Positions 21,713 through 35,215 of a stretch of 64,000 bases of DNA are shown in pieces (the stretch's first letter is position 1; each line of letters starts with the position of its first letter). The notes under the pieces were generated by a model. That model worked only from the letters and a program-made list of their open reading frames with translations. It had not been told where the DNA came from and searched no databases. The stretch lies in the NCBI GenBank assembly GCA_027924585.1, contig BSBM01000486.1:43518501-43582500 (forward strand), read 5' to 3'. This DNA comes from Larix kaempferi (lineage: Eukaryota; Streptophyta; Pinopsida; Pinales; Pinaceae). The translations under genes were made by a program, and so were the position numbers.

Positions 21713-23829
21713 TACAAAACAAGTTGGTAGTAGGGTTGCTCATTGACGGATTGTGACAAGGCTCAAAAACCCTGAGATAGAAGCTAATCCGGTGAACTTT
21801 CTAGATATCTTAATTACAAATTACTGATATATCTGACTTACTGTTTGATATATCCTTAAAAAAATATTATTACATAATAAAAAAATAAAAATAAAAACCC
21901 TCCCGAGGACAGTGGCCTGATGTAAATCTGGGTGGACATAACATGAAACATATATCAAAACGGTGTAATTTCTTGTAATTTTCTCTCACTTCTATTTTAT
22001 GGTTATTTTTTCCTTTCATTTTAGTTATGAGTATTATTTAGATATCTTAATTATATTAAATTTTGGAATGTATTTAATTTATTAAAATAGTTTATATTTT
22101 TTTAAATATTAATTATATTATATGTTAATATAAATTTATATTTTTTAATGAAAAAAATTTTTGGAATGTATTTAATTTATTAAAATAGTTTATATTTTTT
22201 AAATATTAATTATATTATATGTTAATATAAATTCATATTTTTTAATGAAAAAAAATCATATTTATTTATAGAAAAGATGACTAAATTAGTTAAATAAAAA
22301 TTATAACTATTAAATATTTAAATCTCTCCAATATATATATATATTTTTATATAAATATCATATAATTATTTATGTTTAAATATTGTATTCTTTTTACATA
22401 ATTGAGATTTTACATAAATTGTACGTGTCAAACCTTATATATATAAAATTGATATATAATATGTGAGGGTTTTATCTTATTTTAAATTCTTTAAAATTGG
22501 TTAAATAATATATAATTCCATTTACTTTAAATAAGATTAAATAAATAGAAGAGAATAATTATTGTTTCTATTAAATAATTGTTACTCATTAAAAATGCAA
22601 CCATAAATATTTTAGTCTTTTATAATTTATTGAATTTTAAATTTACTAAAAAATTGAACCTTTTAATCAAATCAATAATTTTTATTATTTTTTTATAACT
22701 AAAAATTAATATTTAAAAATAAATTAATATTTATTATTATTATTCAAACACCCCTATTTAAAAAGAAAAATTATAAGAAATATGTGTTCTACTTTGTACA
22801 TCCACATGATTGCATTCCATTTCAAAAATGATTTGTGACTAACCAAGATAAAGAAATTGAGAGTATATATATATATATGTTATATATATTTTAATTGTAA
22901 TAAAAAATAATTGTTATTAATTATTTGTATTGTATTATTAAAGTCTAATTAGATCATTGATGATGAATGAAGTATATGTCCATATCGTTAAACTATTATA
23001 ATCTAAAACATAGTACAATAATATAGCAAAGCGTGGAAAAGGTTACTCTATTATAATTAAAATATAATATAACAAAATAGTGAGTTGTGAAAGCGTTTAT
23101 TCTATTATAATTAATTAGTATAGATGTATTTTAAATTCACATTTATTAAGATTCTTTTTTCTGATATGTAAAAATATTAAGATAAAAAAAGTTTATATCT
23201 CAAGAAATTGGATCTCTCTACATCTACATTTGAAGAAGTGCTTAATAGATCGAGGTTTAATATGGATCTATGCTCATTTTATTCACTTTTATTTTATTAT
23301 GGTAACATGAATTTTGTATTTACTTTTTATTCTTGAAAAGTTATGACCCAACATTGAAACGTTACATTAAGTAACATGAAAAACGTGACAACATCTGCCC
23401 CATACTATGTTGTAAGCACATCATTACTATTCGATGCAATAATATATATTTATAAATATCCATATATTTCTATTAATTTGTTTATATGAAATATTATAAT
23501 TTTTATTCAAATTTTTTTATGAATATTTTAATATTCTAAATCATTTTCAAACTCCTATTATTAAATAAGTTGTTTTTTATTTATGAAATTTATGAATGAT
23601 TTCCTCAAATGGGGTGATAGGTGGTGAGCGATGAACAATGCGTGGAACATGGTCAACATGTGAGGGCATGTGTATTTAATTCAGCCCATCTCTAGTTTAA
23701 TGAGCTTTCATTTGAATGTACCTGTGCTCAGTCACGTCACCTGCTTTGGCGGTTTAATGGGCTATCCTTCCCAACGATTATGCACTGGCTCGCAATGGAT
23801 GGATTTAATTTCGCATAGGGTGGAGGCGA
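21713..23829. other. AT-rich intergenic DNA
   Basis: No coding signal. It contains a 98-bp tandem duplication (22061-22158 and 22159-22255, starting TTTTGGAATG), several short TA runs, and many A/T homopolymers. No terminal inverted repeats could be assigned. Confidence 0.6.
22061..22255. repeat. 98-bp AT-rich tandem duplication
   Basis: Two adjacent copies beginning TTTTGGAATGTATTTAATTT, nearly identical and differing by one T indel and a few bases. Confidence 0.9.
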
Positions 23830-24712
23830 TTTCTCATTTTCTATAGATCTTGTCATATGGTTTTTTGTGTACTCTAGCAAGGATTTTGAGAATGCAATTA
23901 TGATAGGGGACACCTATTTCTTGCGGGCACCCTAGTTGGCCTCCTCACTGCATTGTTGTGTTATCTGCGAAGTTGAAGGTCGTTGGGCTCTAGGTTTGAA
24001 GCATATTCTTAGGCTCAAGGGACGTTCTCATTATGGGCGTGGTGGCTGTCCTTAGGGCTGGATTGCTTTAGATTCTCCTCGCTTGTCTTCTATCTCGAGT
24101 GAACGGTCCTCATCGGGGGAAATGGATCTTTGTGTGGGTGATGAAGCATCTCGAGATGACCAGAAGAAGAATGAATGGTAATGTCTGGTGGAATGGTTTG
24201 ATGATTTGGGAAATTTGCTTGGATATGGAGACATCTTGTCTCATACTGATACTATGCTTCCTTCTTCGAATTCGGGTAAGCCCTCATGTTCTTGCTGCTC
24301 TAAACCTCTGTACATGAAGTCTAAGGATAATTTTCCTTTGGTTCATACCTTATGTGATCTTCACTTTGAACATTGTCGCCACATGGAAGATGTCACTTAC
24401 AGATTGGAATTAATGGATAGAAAAATATTTGTTATTCTCTCTATCCTCTCTTTTCATGGCACTAGTTCACCTTGGATGGTCATTGTCAATCATGACACTA
24501 TCATTGTGCAGGATGGGGTTTCCACTCAGGAACTAAGGTGTCAAAATGCTTTGTTTTGTTTCTTTTTTGTTTTAGTCTATGTTTGTTCTATCTCAGTGTT
24601 TTCCTTGCTACAAGCCTTACTTCAACAACTATTTATGTATCAGACTACTAGTTTTGTGTTCAGGCTCAGAGGCCTTCGTTTTGTAAAATGTATAGGTATC
24701 AATCTCTCTTGA
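23830..24712 (+). pseudogene. Unrecognised ORF relic, possibly retroelement-derived
   Basis: One frame is coherent from about 23830 (FSFSIDLVIWFFVYSSKDF) through three stops to 24712. The open part at 24188-24712 (174 codons) has a Cys pair CSCCSKPLYMKSKDNF and an amphipathic stretch HFEHCRHMEDVTYRLELMDR, then a hydrophobic tail. DNA after it ends with A-rich sequence near 24800, as a LINE 3' end might. I do not recognise the family. It could be a relic of LINE ORF1 or of an unknown gene. Confidence 0.3.
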
Positions 24713-25079
24713 TATTTCCGGGTATTAGTCGTTAGAGGGCCTTTGTCCAGGCCCTCAAACTCTATTATCTGCTTTCCTTATGATATAATATAATGTCACT
24801 CTTACTTACAAAATAAAAGAAATTTATGAACAATTTAAACATGAAATTTATCAATATTGACTAGTACTAATTGATATTCTAAAAATTGGAAGCTATTTAC
24901 TTATGATAAACTTTTAGTTGTAACTCTCAACTTTGTTATTCATAGTAGTCCCATAGAAACAAAATCTTAGTCAAAAGTACTTAATCTTCAACAAAAGTAA
25001 AGCTCTTCTTTTTTGAAATGTTTTAAATAACTCTATCTAGTAGGGGAAATATAGAATATCTCTATCATAATTTATTTAA

Positions 25080-27345
25080 AACCATCTCCTTTTCCATTAG
25101 CAAGTTCTATACTGAAGTGTCATATAAAAATATAAAAATACAAATAGATTAATTAAACCTTGGTATGCAAAAGAGTGTAAAATTGCAAGAAGAGAAATCA
25201 AAGAAGATATTGAAGTCCTAAAAAGTTGATAACATAAATAGGTACAAATATCTCATAAAAAGAAAAAAAATACCTATGTAAATAATAAGCAGGAGAAGCT
25301 TTTACACCTCTCTAAGATGGATCCTAAGAAATTCTAGAGATAAATTCTAACTCATAAAACTAAAGAGAATAATATGAGTGTATTGAAGGATTTGAATTCA
25401 TATCTTAAGAAGCTTTATCAATCAAATGATGTCATGGACAACATTCAACTCTTTTTATGGAATATGAAGTTTTTTGTTTAGAAGATAGAGATTTTTGGAT
25501 TAAGTGTGCTGCCAATGAGAAATCCAATGAAGGGTACCAAGCTTAAATCCTAAAAATTGGGCAATAAAAATAACCCCTATAATTATAGGACCATTATGAT
25601 TAGCCATGTCTTAGGAAAGTTATATTAAAGTATTATTTTTGAAAATAAGATCAACATATGGCTAGAAAGTGAAGATAAATGAGCCAAAGGGAAAGCTGGT
25701 TTTAGACGGTATCATTAAACCATAGACCACCTCATTACTCTCAATATCAGTAAATGGGATGTCACATTAATAAGATAAATATCATTTGATTCTTTGTGGA
25801 CTTTAGTAAAAATTTTGATACAGTGCCTAGAAATAACTTGTCCAAAAAGATTAGAAGAGTTAAATGTTCCTTTTGAGTTGAGAGCCACTACAATAAGGTT
25901 GTACAAGAATGCGATTTCGAAGTTTAAGAACATTGAGGGCTGGTTGGAAGATATTAATGGTAATATAGGATTTAATCAAGGATGCCTCCTCTCCCCTACC
26001 CATTTTGGTATATACAATGATAAATTAGAAGACTATTTAATAGAGGTTGGATAAAATGGAATGATGTTAGAAGAAATTGTCATCATCATTCTTCTTCATG
26101 TTGATGATATTGTTCTTCTAGAAAGATGTCGCTTTTATCTTGATAAAAAATTAAGAATTCTCAAGGATTTATGCTCTGGCATGGGCCTAACTGTCAATAC
26201 TGACAAAAACAAAGTTATGTTGATAAAATATAATAAGGTCACGTGCACTCATTTTTTGTATGATAATAAGAATGTGGAGGAAGTGACTTCCTACAAATAT
26301 ATTGGGGTTGATATCCATAAAAATATTAAGTGGAACTACAACATTGAGAAAATAATCAATGGAGGGTGGAAAGCTTATTTTGGTCTTGAAAACAATTGTA
26401 AATTGACAAACCTTGTGATGTGAAATAAAAAGAAATTCCTCTTTGAAACTGTTGTCACTCTTGTTCTCCTGTATGGGTGTGAAGTTTGGGACTGCAACCT
26501 CTCTACAGAATCTTGGAGAAGGATTGAGCAAAACTAGAAGCATTTTATACCTTACAATCTTAAAATTAAAAGCAATACACCATGTCCTATTCTCTTGATT
26601 GGATTCAGCCTCCCGCCCATTGAGAACATATCTATGACTACATACCTAGTGTACAAGAAAACATTAAATAAATTTGGCGGCCAGAGAAGTTCCAAAAATT
26701 TCATTAACTTCCTTGGTCAAAACCACCTAATGCTCAAGCAAGGTTGGCATAAAGATGTCATATATTGGTTAAAGATGTGGGGGGTGTACCAAAATATCAC
26801 TTTGCAAAATATATATGATATTAAAAATATTATTACTTTAAAGTTTATAGATAAGGTATGGTTTGATGAAAATTTAAAGGATGAAAGAAAATTAAGATAT
26901 TACAAGGAGGTCATTAACATTAATCATGAAGATCAAAATTATATGTTTGTTTTAACAAGGAGAATATCCACATAGTTAAAATATAGATGAACTCTCATGA
27001 GTTGCATAGTGAAACACAATGTTGGACCTTTACTAAAAGCCCACGGGCTGAAAGGATCTATCAACTTTTGTGAGACTATGGGTGTTGATGATGAAAAACA
27101 CATACTCTTAGATTCATACAACCAAATAAGATCTCAATTTCAAAAAATTTGTTACAATACTAACCTGTCCAACCTTCTATCTCATCCAAATTATAGTAAT
27201 TTAGGAATGCTCATCTCCAAGCTTTTTAAGCACATAAATAAAACTCTAAAGAAAACCAAGTAGTTCCATACTTTTTTTCTTTAAATTTGATAAACCAAAA
27301 TTGGTCTAAGAAGATGTTATCTATCATCATCATCATCATCTACAT
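25080..27345 (+). mobile_element. RTE-like LINE fragment with (ATC)n tail
   Basis: A second, different non-LTR element, plus strand, lacking its endonuclease. RT motifs in order: NYRTIMISHVLGKLY, AGFRR, FNQGCLLSPTHFGIY (motif B), LLHVDDIVLL (motif C, HVDD instead of Y/F-A/V-DD), TVNTDKNKVM. Then comes the downstream region with SYKYIGVDIHKNIKWN and VLLYGCEVWDCN. Open pieces are 25794-26054, 26061-26423, 26595-26975 and 26997-27263, separated by stops. It ends in an ATC trinucleotide run (27323-27340) rather than poly(A), as RTE-clade elements end in short tandem repeats. The RTE assignment is an inference. Confidence 0.75.
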
Positions 27346-30300
27346 AATTGTAAGTATTTTAATTTAATTAAAAAATAAATATTCCATGCATTTTAAATTA
27401 AAAGTTTCATTATTCTTATTTTTAAAAATCAAGATGAATATAACTTTTTAAATTACAAAACCATTATAATCATTAATTTTTAATCAATTTATATAAAATT
27501 ATTCTCTAAAAAATGGAACAAATCCAAAAAAATAACACTTGCATTTTTATTTCATGAAAAATACAGTTCTTTACATTTTTATTTCATTTATTCCCTCGAT
27601 GTATTTCATTTCTCAAATTTTATCTTTCAAATTCAAATTATATTGTGAAACAAGTCTATTATCGGTTGACAAAGGGGGGAATCTTGATGATGGTCATTAG
27701 ACTTAAAGTTTCGACAACAATAGTTTGTAGATGTTTGACCTCAACAAACAAATGGTCAAATGGGAAACAATTAGTCTGAAAATGGTAGACTTTTAAAAAT
27801 GGTACATTGGGATGTTGTTCGACACATAACAATGTCAATATTCAGAGAGCAATTTAGTGATTCTTTTTGTTCAGCGATAATAGAGTGGTGATACTATTCA
27901 CCAATTAGTAGAAGGAACCAACCTCTTCTAGCTATATCACTTGGAAAATCATGGAGTTGTCAAGCAAACAAGGAATGTTCATATGTGGAAGTTCTTCATT
28001 CCAAAACTTCAGCTCTCTTCCAATTCATTTCATATGAACCATTCATCATCTACTTTTGACAGTTTTTAAGGTAGATTTTTCATTGAAGCACAGATGAAGG
28101 CTTTTGAAATATCCAACATATCAACTTCAACATTATTGTTTATTGCTTAGCTAATATAGATCTATAGACTTGTAATTTAGGGGGGAATGTTATCCTATGC
28201 CTTACATTACCAATCACAAAATGTAATTGTAACCTTTATTTGTATTTATCATTTATAATAATATTTGTATTTATCATTTATAATAATAGTGATTTATCCT
28301 AAATGATGACTAAGAGATTTGGATATAATCATGTAGCCTAGTCACGAGGATCTAAAACAAATATATCTACGAGGTGAAATAATCCATTGTACTATATATT
28401 TTTAACTTTGGTGTAAATGCATTGAGTTGGCTAATAAATATTTTCAGTCACTTTATTACACATATGATTTAACAACGCAATCACAATCTATTGAAAATAC
28501 ATAAATAGACGTCATACATTTTTAAAATGTTAGAACCAACAAATCGAAACACATAAAACAAATTAATTGATATATATAAAACAAGTAAACCATCAACAAA
28601 TATATATATTATAAAATTAAGCATAAATTTATCTTAGTTTTAAATAATATATTAAAATTAATATAAAGCCAACTAACTTCAAAAACATTTGTATAATAAA
28701 TATTCATATATAAAAGAATTATGTTGTTTATGTTTTTTTATATATTTTTAAATTAATTTTTTTTATTAGAAAATCCTCTCTTAGTTGGACTTGAATTTGG
28801 ATATTGTTGTAAGATGCTTTGTTTCATGAGACAGAGAAAATATTTTAATTTGTGAATGCAAGATGACAAAATAACTGCAAACACATTTTATGGAAGACCC
28901 ACAAAATTCAAATAAAAAGAGCTCGATGGAGCCCTGTGAATTCTTTTTGCTGAATTATTGTGATTGGTTAGGCTATCACAGTAACCAAAATAATAAAGAA
29001 CAAGAATCGAAAAAGTATTTATTTGTGGTCCACGTTACTACATATTCAAATATTTGATTTGAGTGTACTATTTTATAGGTTTGGCTATCCTCAAGTGTAA
29101 TATTTTATAGGTTTGGCCATCTTCATGCTTTCAACTAAGGCTATCTTCAAGTGTAATATTTTATAGGTTTGGCCATCTTCATGCTTTCAACTAAGGCTAT
29201 CTTCAAGTGTGATATTTTATAGGTTTGGAAGAGTTAACGTATTTCGTGACATCTATTTTCAATTTTAGCTAAAGATCTTATTGGGTTGATTAGGACTCGC
29301 TCCTTCTTCTTTTTTCCCTCAAGTGAGTAGGTAGTGTTGTAATAAACATGCCCGTATGATTGGTATAATTAAATTAAGTTATTGGCTTTAAGCAAACTAC
29401 TGTATTTGAATAAAAAATAAGTACGCTTAAATTAAAATAGATAGTCATTGTATTTGACATCTTGTTACAAAAATCATGAAAAAAGAAAATTGATATATAA
29501 AATTTTGGATTAAGAAAAATTAATAAATTAAAAAGCACAAATGATTAGATAATGTTGTAATAAACATACAAGTATGATTAGTATGATTAAATTAAGCTAT
29601 TGACTTTATGTAAAATAATGTATTTGGAAAATAGTTATTAGAATAATTGGTCATTGTATTTGATATGTTGGTTATATGAATCTTGGAAGAAGAAAATTGA
29701 TACATTAGATTTGGATTAATAAAAAGTAATAAATTAAAAAATGGATGGATATTATTGGGTTGATCATGATTTGAGTGGGTCCTTGATTTTTTTCTATATG
29801 TAAATATGATTAAATTAAGTTTTTTTTTTCAAAGGAAAAAAATGTAACTTGTTATTTCATAAGTCAAAGTTACAACTACATATGATTAGGAATGAAAAAT
29901 AAGTAGGTATAAATTAAAGTAATTGTCATTGTATTTATTAATGAAAAAAATTGAGGTATAAGATTTATTATTTAAAAAAATGAATAAATTAAAAAGTGGA
30001 TAAATTCAATTATTTTATATATACTAAAAAATATTTTACAATAAGAATCTTGTCTATTTTTTAAACATTAATCTAAATAAATTTTGGAAATTTGTTTTGT
30101 CTTGTATATAGGTTTATGTAAATTAAGTAGCTAAATGATTATGTTCAAAGATTCCTTATTATATAAAATAAAAAAGAGAATCTTAATAAAAAATAAAATC
30201 TTAAATATGAATTCATATGTGATTGACTAATAATTTTAAAATTATATTATTATTGTAAAATAATTTAATATATAAAATTTGATTGAAAAAAATTCTAATT

Positions 30301-31139
30301 TATTTATAATTATAAAAAAAATTATCTTTATATATTTTAATTGATTATTTTAATTGTAAAATTTAGTTACTTTACCTTTAAATTGATGGTGATAATAATG
30401 TTTATAGTGTTTAAAAGTAAAAAAGATTAATAGATAAATAATATTTAAATAAATTTAATTTTTTTTTTTATAATATCATTGATATATTTGGACATGGTGG
30501 AATTGAAGAATTCAAGATCATAGTGGTTTTAAGAGGTTGAGAGGTATTGGTGAGTAATTAAGTTATGAAATGTTATATTAGTTTTAATTTTCAACTTCTT
30601 TTGAGTGTATTTAGATTAATATGGAAGTCATAAGTATTTGTTTTCTTAATAATTTATTGGAGTTTTATATTTAATTTTTATAAGAATGTAAGATTTACTT
30701 TGTTGATATTAGTAATTTGATTGTTTTTTTAATGTTTTAGTAGCTACGACAAGTTTTTTATTCTCATCACATGGTGTCTAGCATATCATATTATAGAGAT
30801 ATGGTAGTTATTATAAACTCCAGCAAAATACACAAGTTTTGTACCCTTAGTTTTGACTTGTAATATATTAAATCAAATTATGTAAATGTTGTAGCTATGC
30901 TATTTTCGGTTCCTAGTGGATAGCTCAAGACCAAGGACCAACTAGTGAATGGATAGGCATGTATAATGTAAATATATCTATATGGGGCATGTGGTTAGCT
31001 TGTTAAGCTAACTCGGAAATCTATGTAAATATTATGTTGGAAAATTAATAAAATTGTCCAAGATGGATGTGTAAAGAGCAATAGAGGGGCTATGATTCTA
31101 CTAGAGAGGAAGAGGAAAAGGAGACTATGGAAAATTAAA
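27346..31139. other. AT-rich intergenic DNA with short tandem repeats
   Basis: No gene recognised. It contains a purine tract followed by TG (TTAGGGGGGAA before TGTTATCC at 28188) that could be the 3' end of a decayed LTR element, but no matching second LTR was found. It also holds a 25-bp duplication near 28241-28290 and the 56-bp repeat at 29072-29230. Confidence 0.5.
29072..29230. repeat. 56-bp tandem repeat, about 2.7 copies
   Basis: A unit containing TTATAGGTTTGGCCATCTTC recurs at 29105 and 29161 (exact 56-bp spacing), with partial copies on both sides. Confidence 0.9.
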
Positions 31140-32309
31140 TCCTTTATTGTCAAGTGGAAACCTTAGAACTCACCCACTTACTTCCATTGTCCTTAAATGA
31201 GCCTATTCCTCCATTTTGACAATTAAATCCATTCATTGAATGCATGTGTGAGGTTGGTAGGAAAATTATTCTCATGTAATTATAGAAACATGGGATGAAT
31301 ATATTTCTACAATTGGTGTAAGATTCCTCTATTCTATGGTGAAAAGTTATGTCAACTATCTTTTTCAATATCATCTCATCTCCTTTGGAGTTTATCATCC
31401 ATTTTTCTCATGTAGATTTTACAACATATTTTATGGTAGGTAGAGTTTTTCTCTAGCCATTCATTCCATTACCATCATCATAATAGGAAACAACTTGAAA
31501 TTTGAATTGTGAATGGAAAATTGCAAACATCAGAGAAAATAGATGGTTCTAGGTGAGCATAGCGGATGTGCAAGAAAGGAACCTTTACCTGTTGAGTTTT
31601 TCTACTCATGAATGTTTGAGAAGCCATGAATTAATGCTATAGGACGTTTTCCAACAACATACAACAAGTTGAGTTGGACTCTTTCTGCACACATTGATAA
31701 GCATTGTAAGGGTTGGATTTCCTAAGATAACTATAGAGCAATGAAGGGAAATTCCTTCCTTGTGTTGTGGAGGGCAGTAGAAAAGAGTGCCATGGTTTAG
31801 ATGACTCAATGAGATCCCTATAAATGTTAAGAGGTGGGAATTTTGGCTAAGCATGAAAGAAAATGGGTTGTGAGATGAGAGAGAGAATCGTGTAGGTATT
31901 TCCTTCACCTTAGTGGTCTCTGATAGAATATGTAATGATGACTAGTGTGGTGTTGTTGGTTGTGTGATGATCTTATTTATAAAAAAGGAATAAAATACTT
32001 CATAATGCTCTAAAATATAAAACTGAGTTACCCCACATGCATCATGAAATATAATTCTCTTATTACCCTTCTTTATATAAGAGACGTGGAAAAATATTTA
32101 TCCCATATGTGTTACGGGATATAAATCTTCCATACCTCTAGCTATATAATAGAGGTGATTGAGACCATTGAGGGTATGTTGTTGAAACATCATATGCACA
32201 TTATTTTGTGTCATTATGACATGAAGTGATGATGGAGTGTGATGTGTAGGTGCTCAATATTATAAGAGTTGGAATTTTCTAAAGAATAAAGAAGTTCAAG
32301 CCTTCATGT
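31140..32309. other. Intergenic, no supported gene
   Basis: Less AT-rich than its surroundings. Two minus-strand frames (31150-31398, 31606-31908) are open, but they match no family I recognise and their composition gives no coding support. Confidence 0.4.
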
Positions 32310-32925
32310 ATGTTGTTTCCCCTTAGTGCACTCATGAAAACATCAGGTGACTGGGTCATCCACAACATGTGAGATACTAGGCGGGATAAGTGGGGAACTT
32401 GTGCAGCAATGACCATGATTATATCAGGCATGTTCCCAAATATGATCTAGGCCATCTGCAGCATGTGAAATGCTACGCAAGATAAGTGGGGAACTTGTGC
32501 GCTAATGACAATGATTAGACTATGCATGTTTTGGTTAGTGAACTAGGTTGCTAGATAAGTTGAAGTAGAGAAGGATATAACATCGGGACTCATGTGCCAA
32601 TGGCCATGATTAGATCAGGCATGTTCCCACATGCGATCTAGGACATCTACAACATGCGATGAGGACTTTGCACCAATGGACTTGATTAGATCGAGCTTAT
32701 TTCGACAGACGATCTAGGCCACTTGTGACATTTTAAGCTGCATGTTGAAACAATTGGGAGATATGCACGGATGACAGAGATTGAATCTGGAATCTCCTAA
32801 TGTTTCATCTGAACCATTCATGAAAACTAAAAACATGAGATGAGATATACGAGAAATCATGTGCAGATGACCATGATTAGGACAGGCACTTTCTAACAAA
32901 CAATATGGGTTGTTTGCATTAAGAA
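32310..32925. repeat. Degenerate tandem array, unit about 96 bp
   Basis: A core like CAATGGCCATGATTAGATCA followed by GGCATGTTCCCAC and GATCTAGGCCATCT recurs at about 32407, 32502, 32598, 32673, 32770 and 32866. Spacings are about 95, 96, 75, 97 and 96 bp. Copies are strongly diverged, so the array is old. It is not part of any visible ORF. Confidence 0.75.
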
Positions 32926-33516
32926 ATATCCTCTGCCACTAGGTGATATTCCATATTCCGCGAAGTATTAGGGACTCACCGTCAAAGAAAATATTCTACT
33001 GAAAATATTGTCAGGTCTATTGATTCTCTGTTTTTGGGTCAAAGTACAAAACCTAAGACATGGGAAAGGGCTCGTTGAGATTTTATTGTCAGTAATAAAA
33101 GGGATCTTCCCATACCTCCAATGTGGGAATGCAGACGACACTATTTGAATGGCCATGAATATAACATTAATGCTTGTAAGGGGAGAATTAAATAATTTTC
33201 CTTGCATAAAACTCAAACAATTCTATGAAACATTTGTATAGAGAAATATTCCATAGATCCTGAGAAAAGTGAATGGAAATTGGCATAAATCCTAATATTT
33301 GAGTCACAGGAAATCAAAAGGAGTCCAGGGAATTGATATATAGTACACCATCAGTGAAAGCAAGCAAGTAAGCATCCCCATAATCCTATGTTTTCACCTA
33401 AACTATTCATGTTTCCTTTGTGCTCAAACAAAATTCTAGAATTGTGTCCCTTTGTTGTACTCCCTTTGCATAGTTCACCAAAATTTCTCCCTTGTTCATT
33501 ACTCCAAGGTCCCCAA
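32926..33516. other. Intergenic, no feature seen
   Basis: No coding frame of note and no repeat structure recognised. A minus ORF at 32968-33216 has no family signature. Confidence 0.4.
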
Positions 33517-34273
33517 AAATGCCAAAAAATAAAGCAACCTTTGCATGCTCAACCTCTAATCCCTTTCCAGCAGGTCCGATTTTTATGATGTCTCGCTGTC
33601 TGAAAGTCCCCCTTTTGTGGATGAATGGGTCATAGTATCCACCTCTCTCTTAACCAAAAATTTAGATCCATAGCTAATAGGGCCTTCCTTGGAAAAATTG
33701 TTTTCCCCAAAATCCAAGAGTAGGTTTTGGCAATCCTGATTGGATCCAGACCTAGTTCCTGATGTTTTTCCCTTTCCCAAGTTTGTTAAGCTATGTGCCA
33801 ATAATTTTGATGTTTCTACTTCATCTATTACCACCAATGATCACCAGACCATCATATTCTACATGTCAACGCTTTTAGTTTCCCAAATGATAGGTACCTC
33901 CCGAGGAAGGGGGGTTATATCCCTTGAATATCAAGATTCCCTCTACATAAATTTGATGCCTTTCAAAAAATGAAATGTTTTTGCTCGACATTGGTACAAT
34001 CAAGGCCAAGAATAAACCCCCCTCTCTCCTTGGATGTTGGTAAGGTTCACACAATGGAAGCAAGATACCATTTATTCATTTTCCTTGATACTAGGGAGAG
34101 AGTCTGACCAAGATTTTAATGAAGGAAGAATAACCATGGTTGATGCATATAATTATTTTGGCACTCCCAAGTACGATTATGCAGAATCCATATCCGAGAT
34201 GAAGACACAATTGGCATATTTTAATAATAGTCTGGTATTTTTGGATACTATTCATATCTCATCTACTTGCTAA
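33517..34273 (+). pseudogene. Unrecognised ORF relic
   Basis: A start MPKNKATFACSTSNPFPAGP at 33520, followed after a shift by one frame that stays coherent to 34273 through about four stops. It includes PDLVPDVFPFPKFVKLC, GTSRGRGVISLEYQDSLYIN, RFTQWKQDTIYSFSLILGRE and VDAYNYFGTPKYDYAESISE. The conserved-looking composition suggests a decayed real protein, perhaps TE-encoded. Family unknown. Confidence 0.35.
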
Positions 34274-35035
34274 TTTTCAATCATTCCAAATATTTTGAAA
34301 CCCTAGGTATCTAAAAAATAATGGATATATCATCAATAGAATATATGACTAGTTCCCTTGGGTTAATAAAGGGGAAGAAGAAGGGATCACCTGGTCTGAT
34401 TTGTGTCTTAGTTCATGTACATAGATTTCATCTTGATCACTAGAAGGGAACTGAAACGTATGCCTTAGGATACTAGTCCTTAATTGTAGCTAGGGGAGGA
34501 GATCAACATAGGTGACCAGTATTTAGCAGAAGAATACATAGGGATTAGTCTATATGGCATTGAATTCCACCCACACAGGCTTCCTAAGATTCTCACTCCT
34601 AGGACATTTCTGAATTAGAATGTGTCAACAATATGTTGGAGGTGTATGATCTTAATTTTGTTAAATCAAAAAAAGAAAGAGGGACCATAATTTCCTATAG
34701 TTATAGGTGGCTATGCTATAAGGAACAAGAAAGGCCTTAAAGAAGTCATGAATACTTTCAAAGGGTTGAAGCTATATTTGGATATAGAATGGAAATATGA
34801 TCCTCTCCACCTGATTGGGAAATAAAATGGGAGGAAACTTCTATATCTACATGATGTTGAATCAAGGACAGACTTTGAAAATATAGCAAATACGGATATG
34901 TTTGAATAAGTAAATCAAGGATGATTTTAAGAACCCCCCCAAAATTTATATGTATAAAAAATGGGCAAATCTCCCCAATATATAGGAAAAATTGAAGGCG
35001 ATTTTATCAATAATATAATATGTATATATATTTTT
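34274..35035. other. Intergenic, no supported gene
   Basis: Continues after the relic ORF with many stops in all frames. Nothing recognised. Confidence 0.4.
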
Positions 35036-35215
35036 TTGGAAAATATTTCATTTCATTATATAATGCTGTAAAATATTGGCGAATATTTCATTAAATTATG
35101 AGATATTGTAAAATCTTGGCGAATATTTCACTTAATTATAAAAAATTGTAAAAACTTGGCGAATCTTTCACTGATTTATAAAATATAGTAAAAATTTGGC
35201 GAATCTTTTGCCAAT
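35036..35215. repeat. 40-bp tandem repeat, about 4.5 copies
   Basis: TTGGCGAAT followed by a TTTCA-type segment recurs at 35076, 35116, 35156 and 35196 with an exact 40-bp period, each unit ending in an A-rich GTAAAA run. AT-rich spacer sequence drifts more than the TTGGCGAAT core. Confidence 0.9.

Noticed and set aside
28176-28200. Complete LTR element near 27.6-28.4 kb
   Set aside because: A purine tract followed by TGTT is suggestive, but no paired LTR, primer site or coding domain was found.
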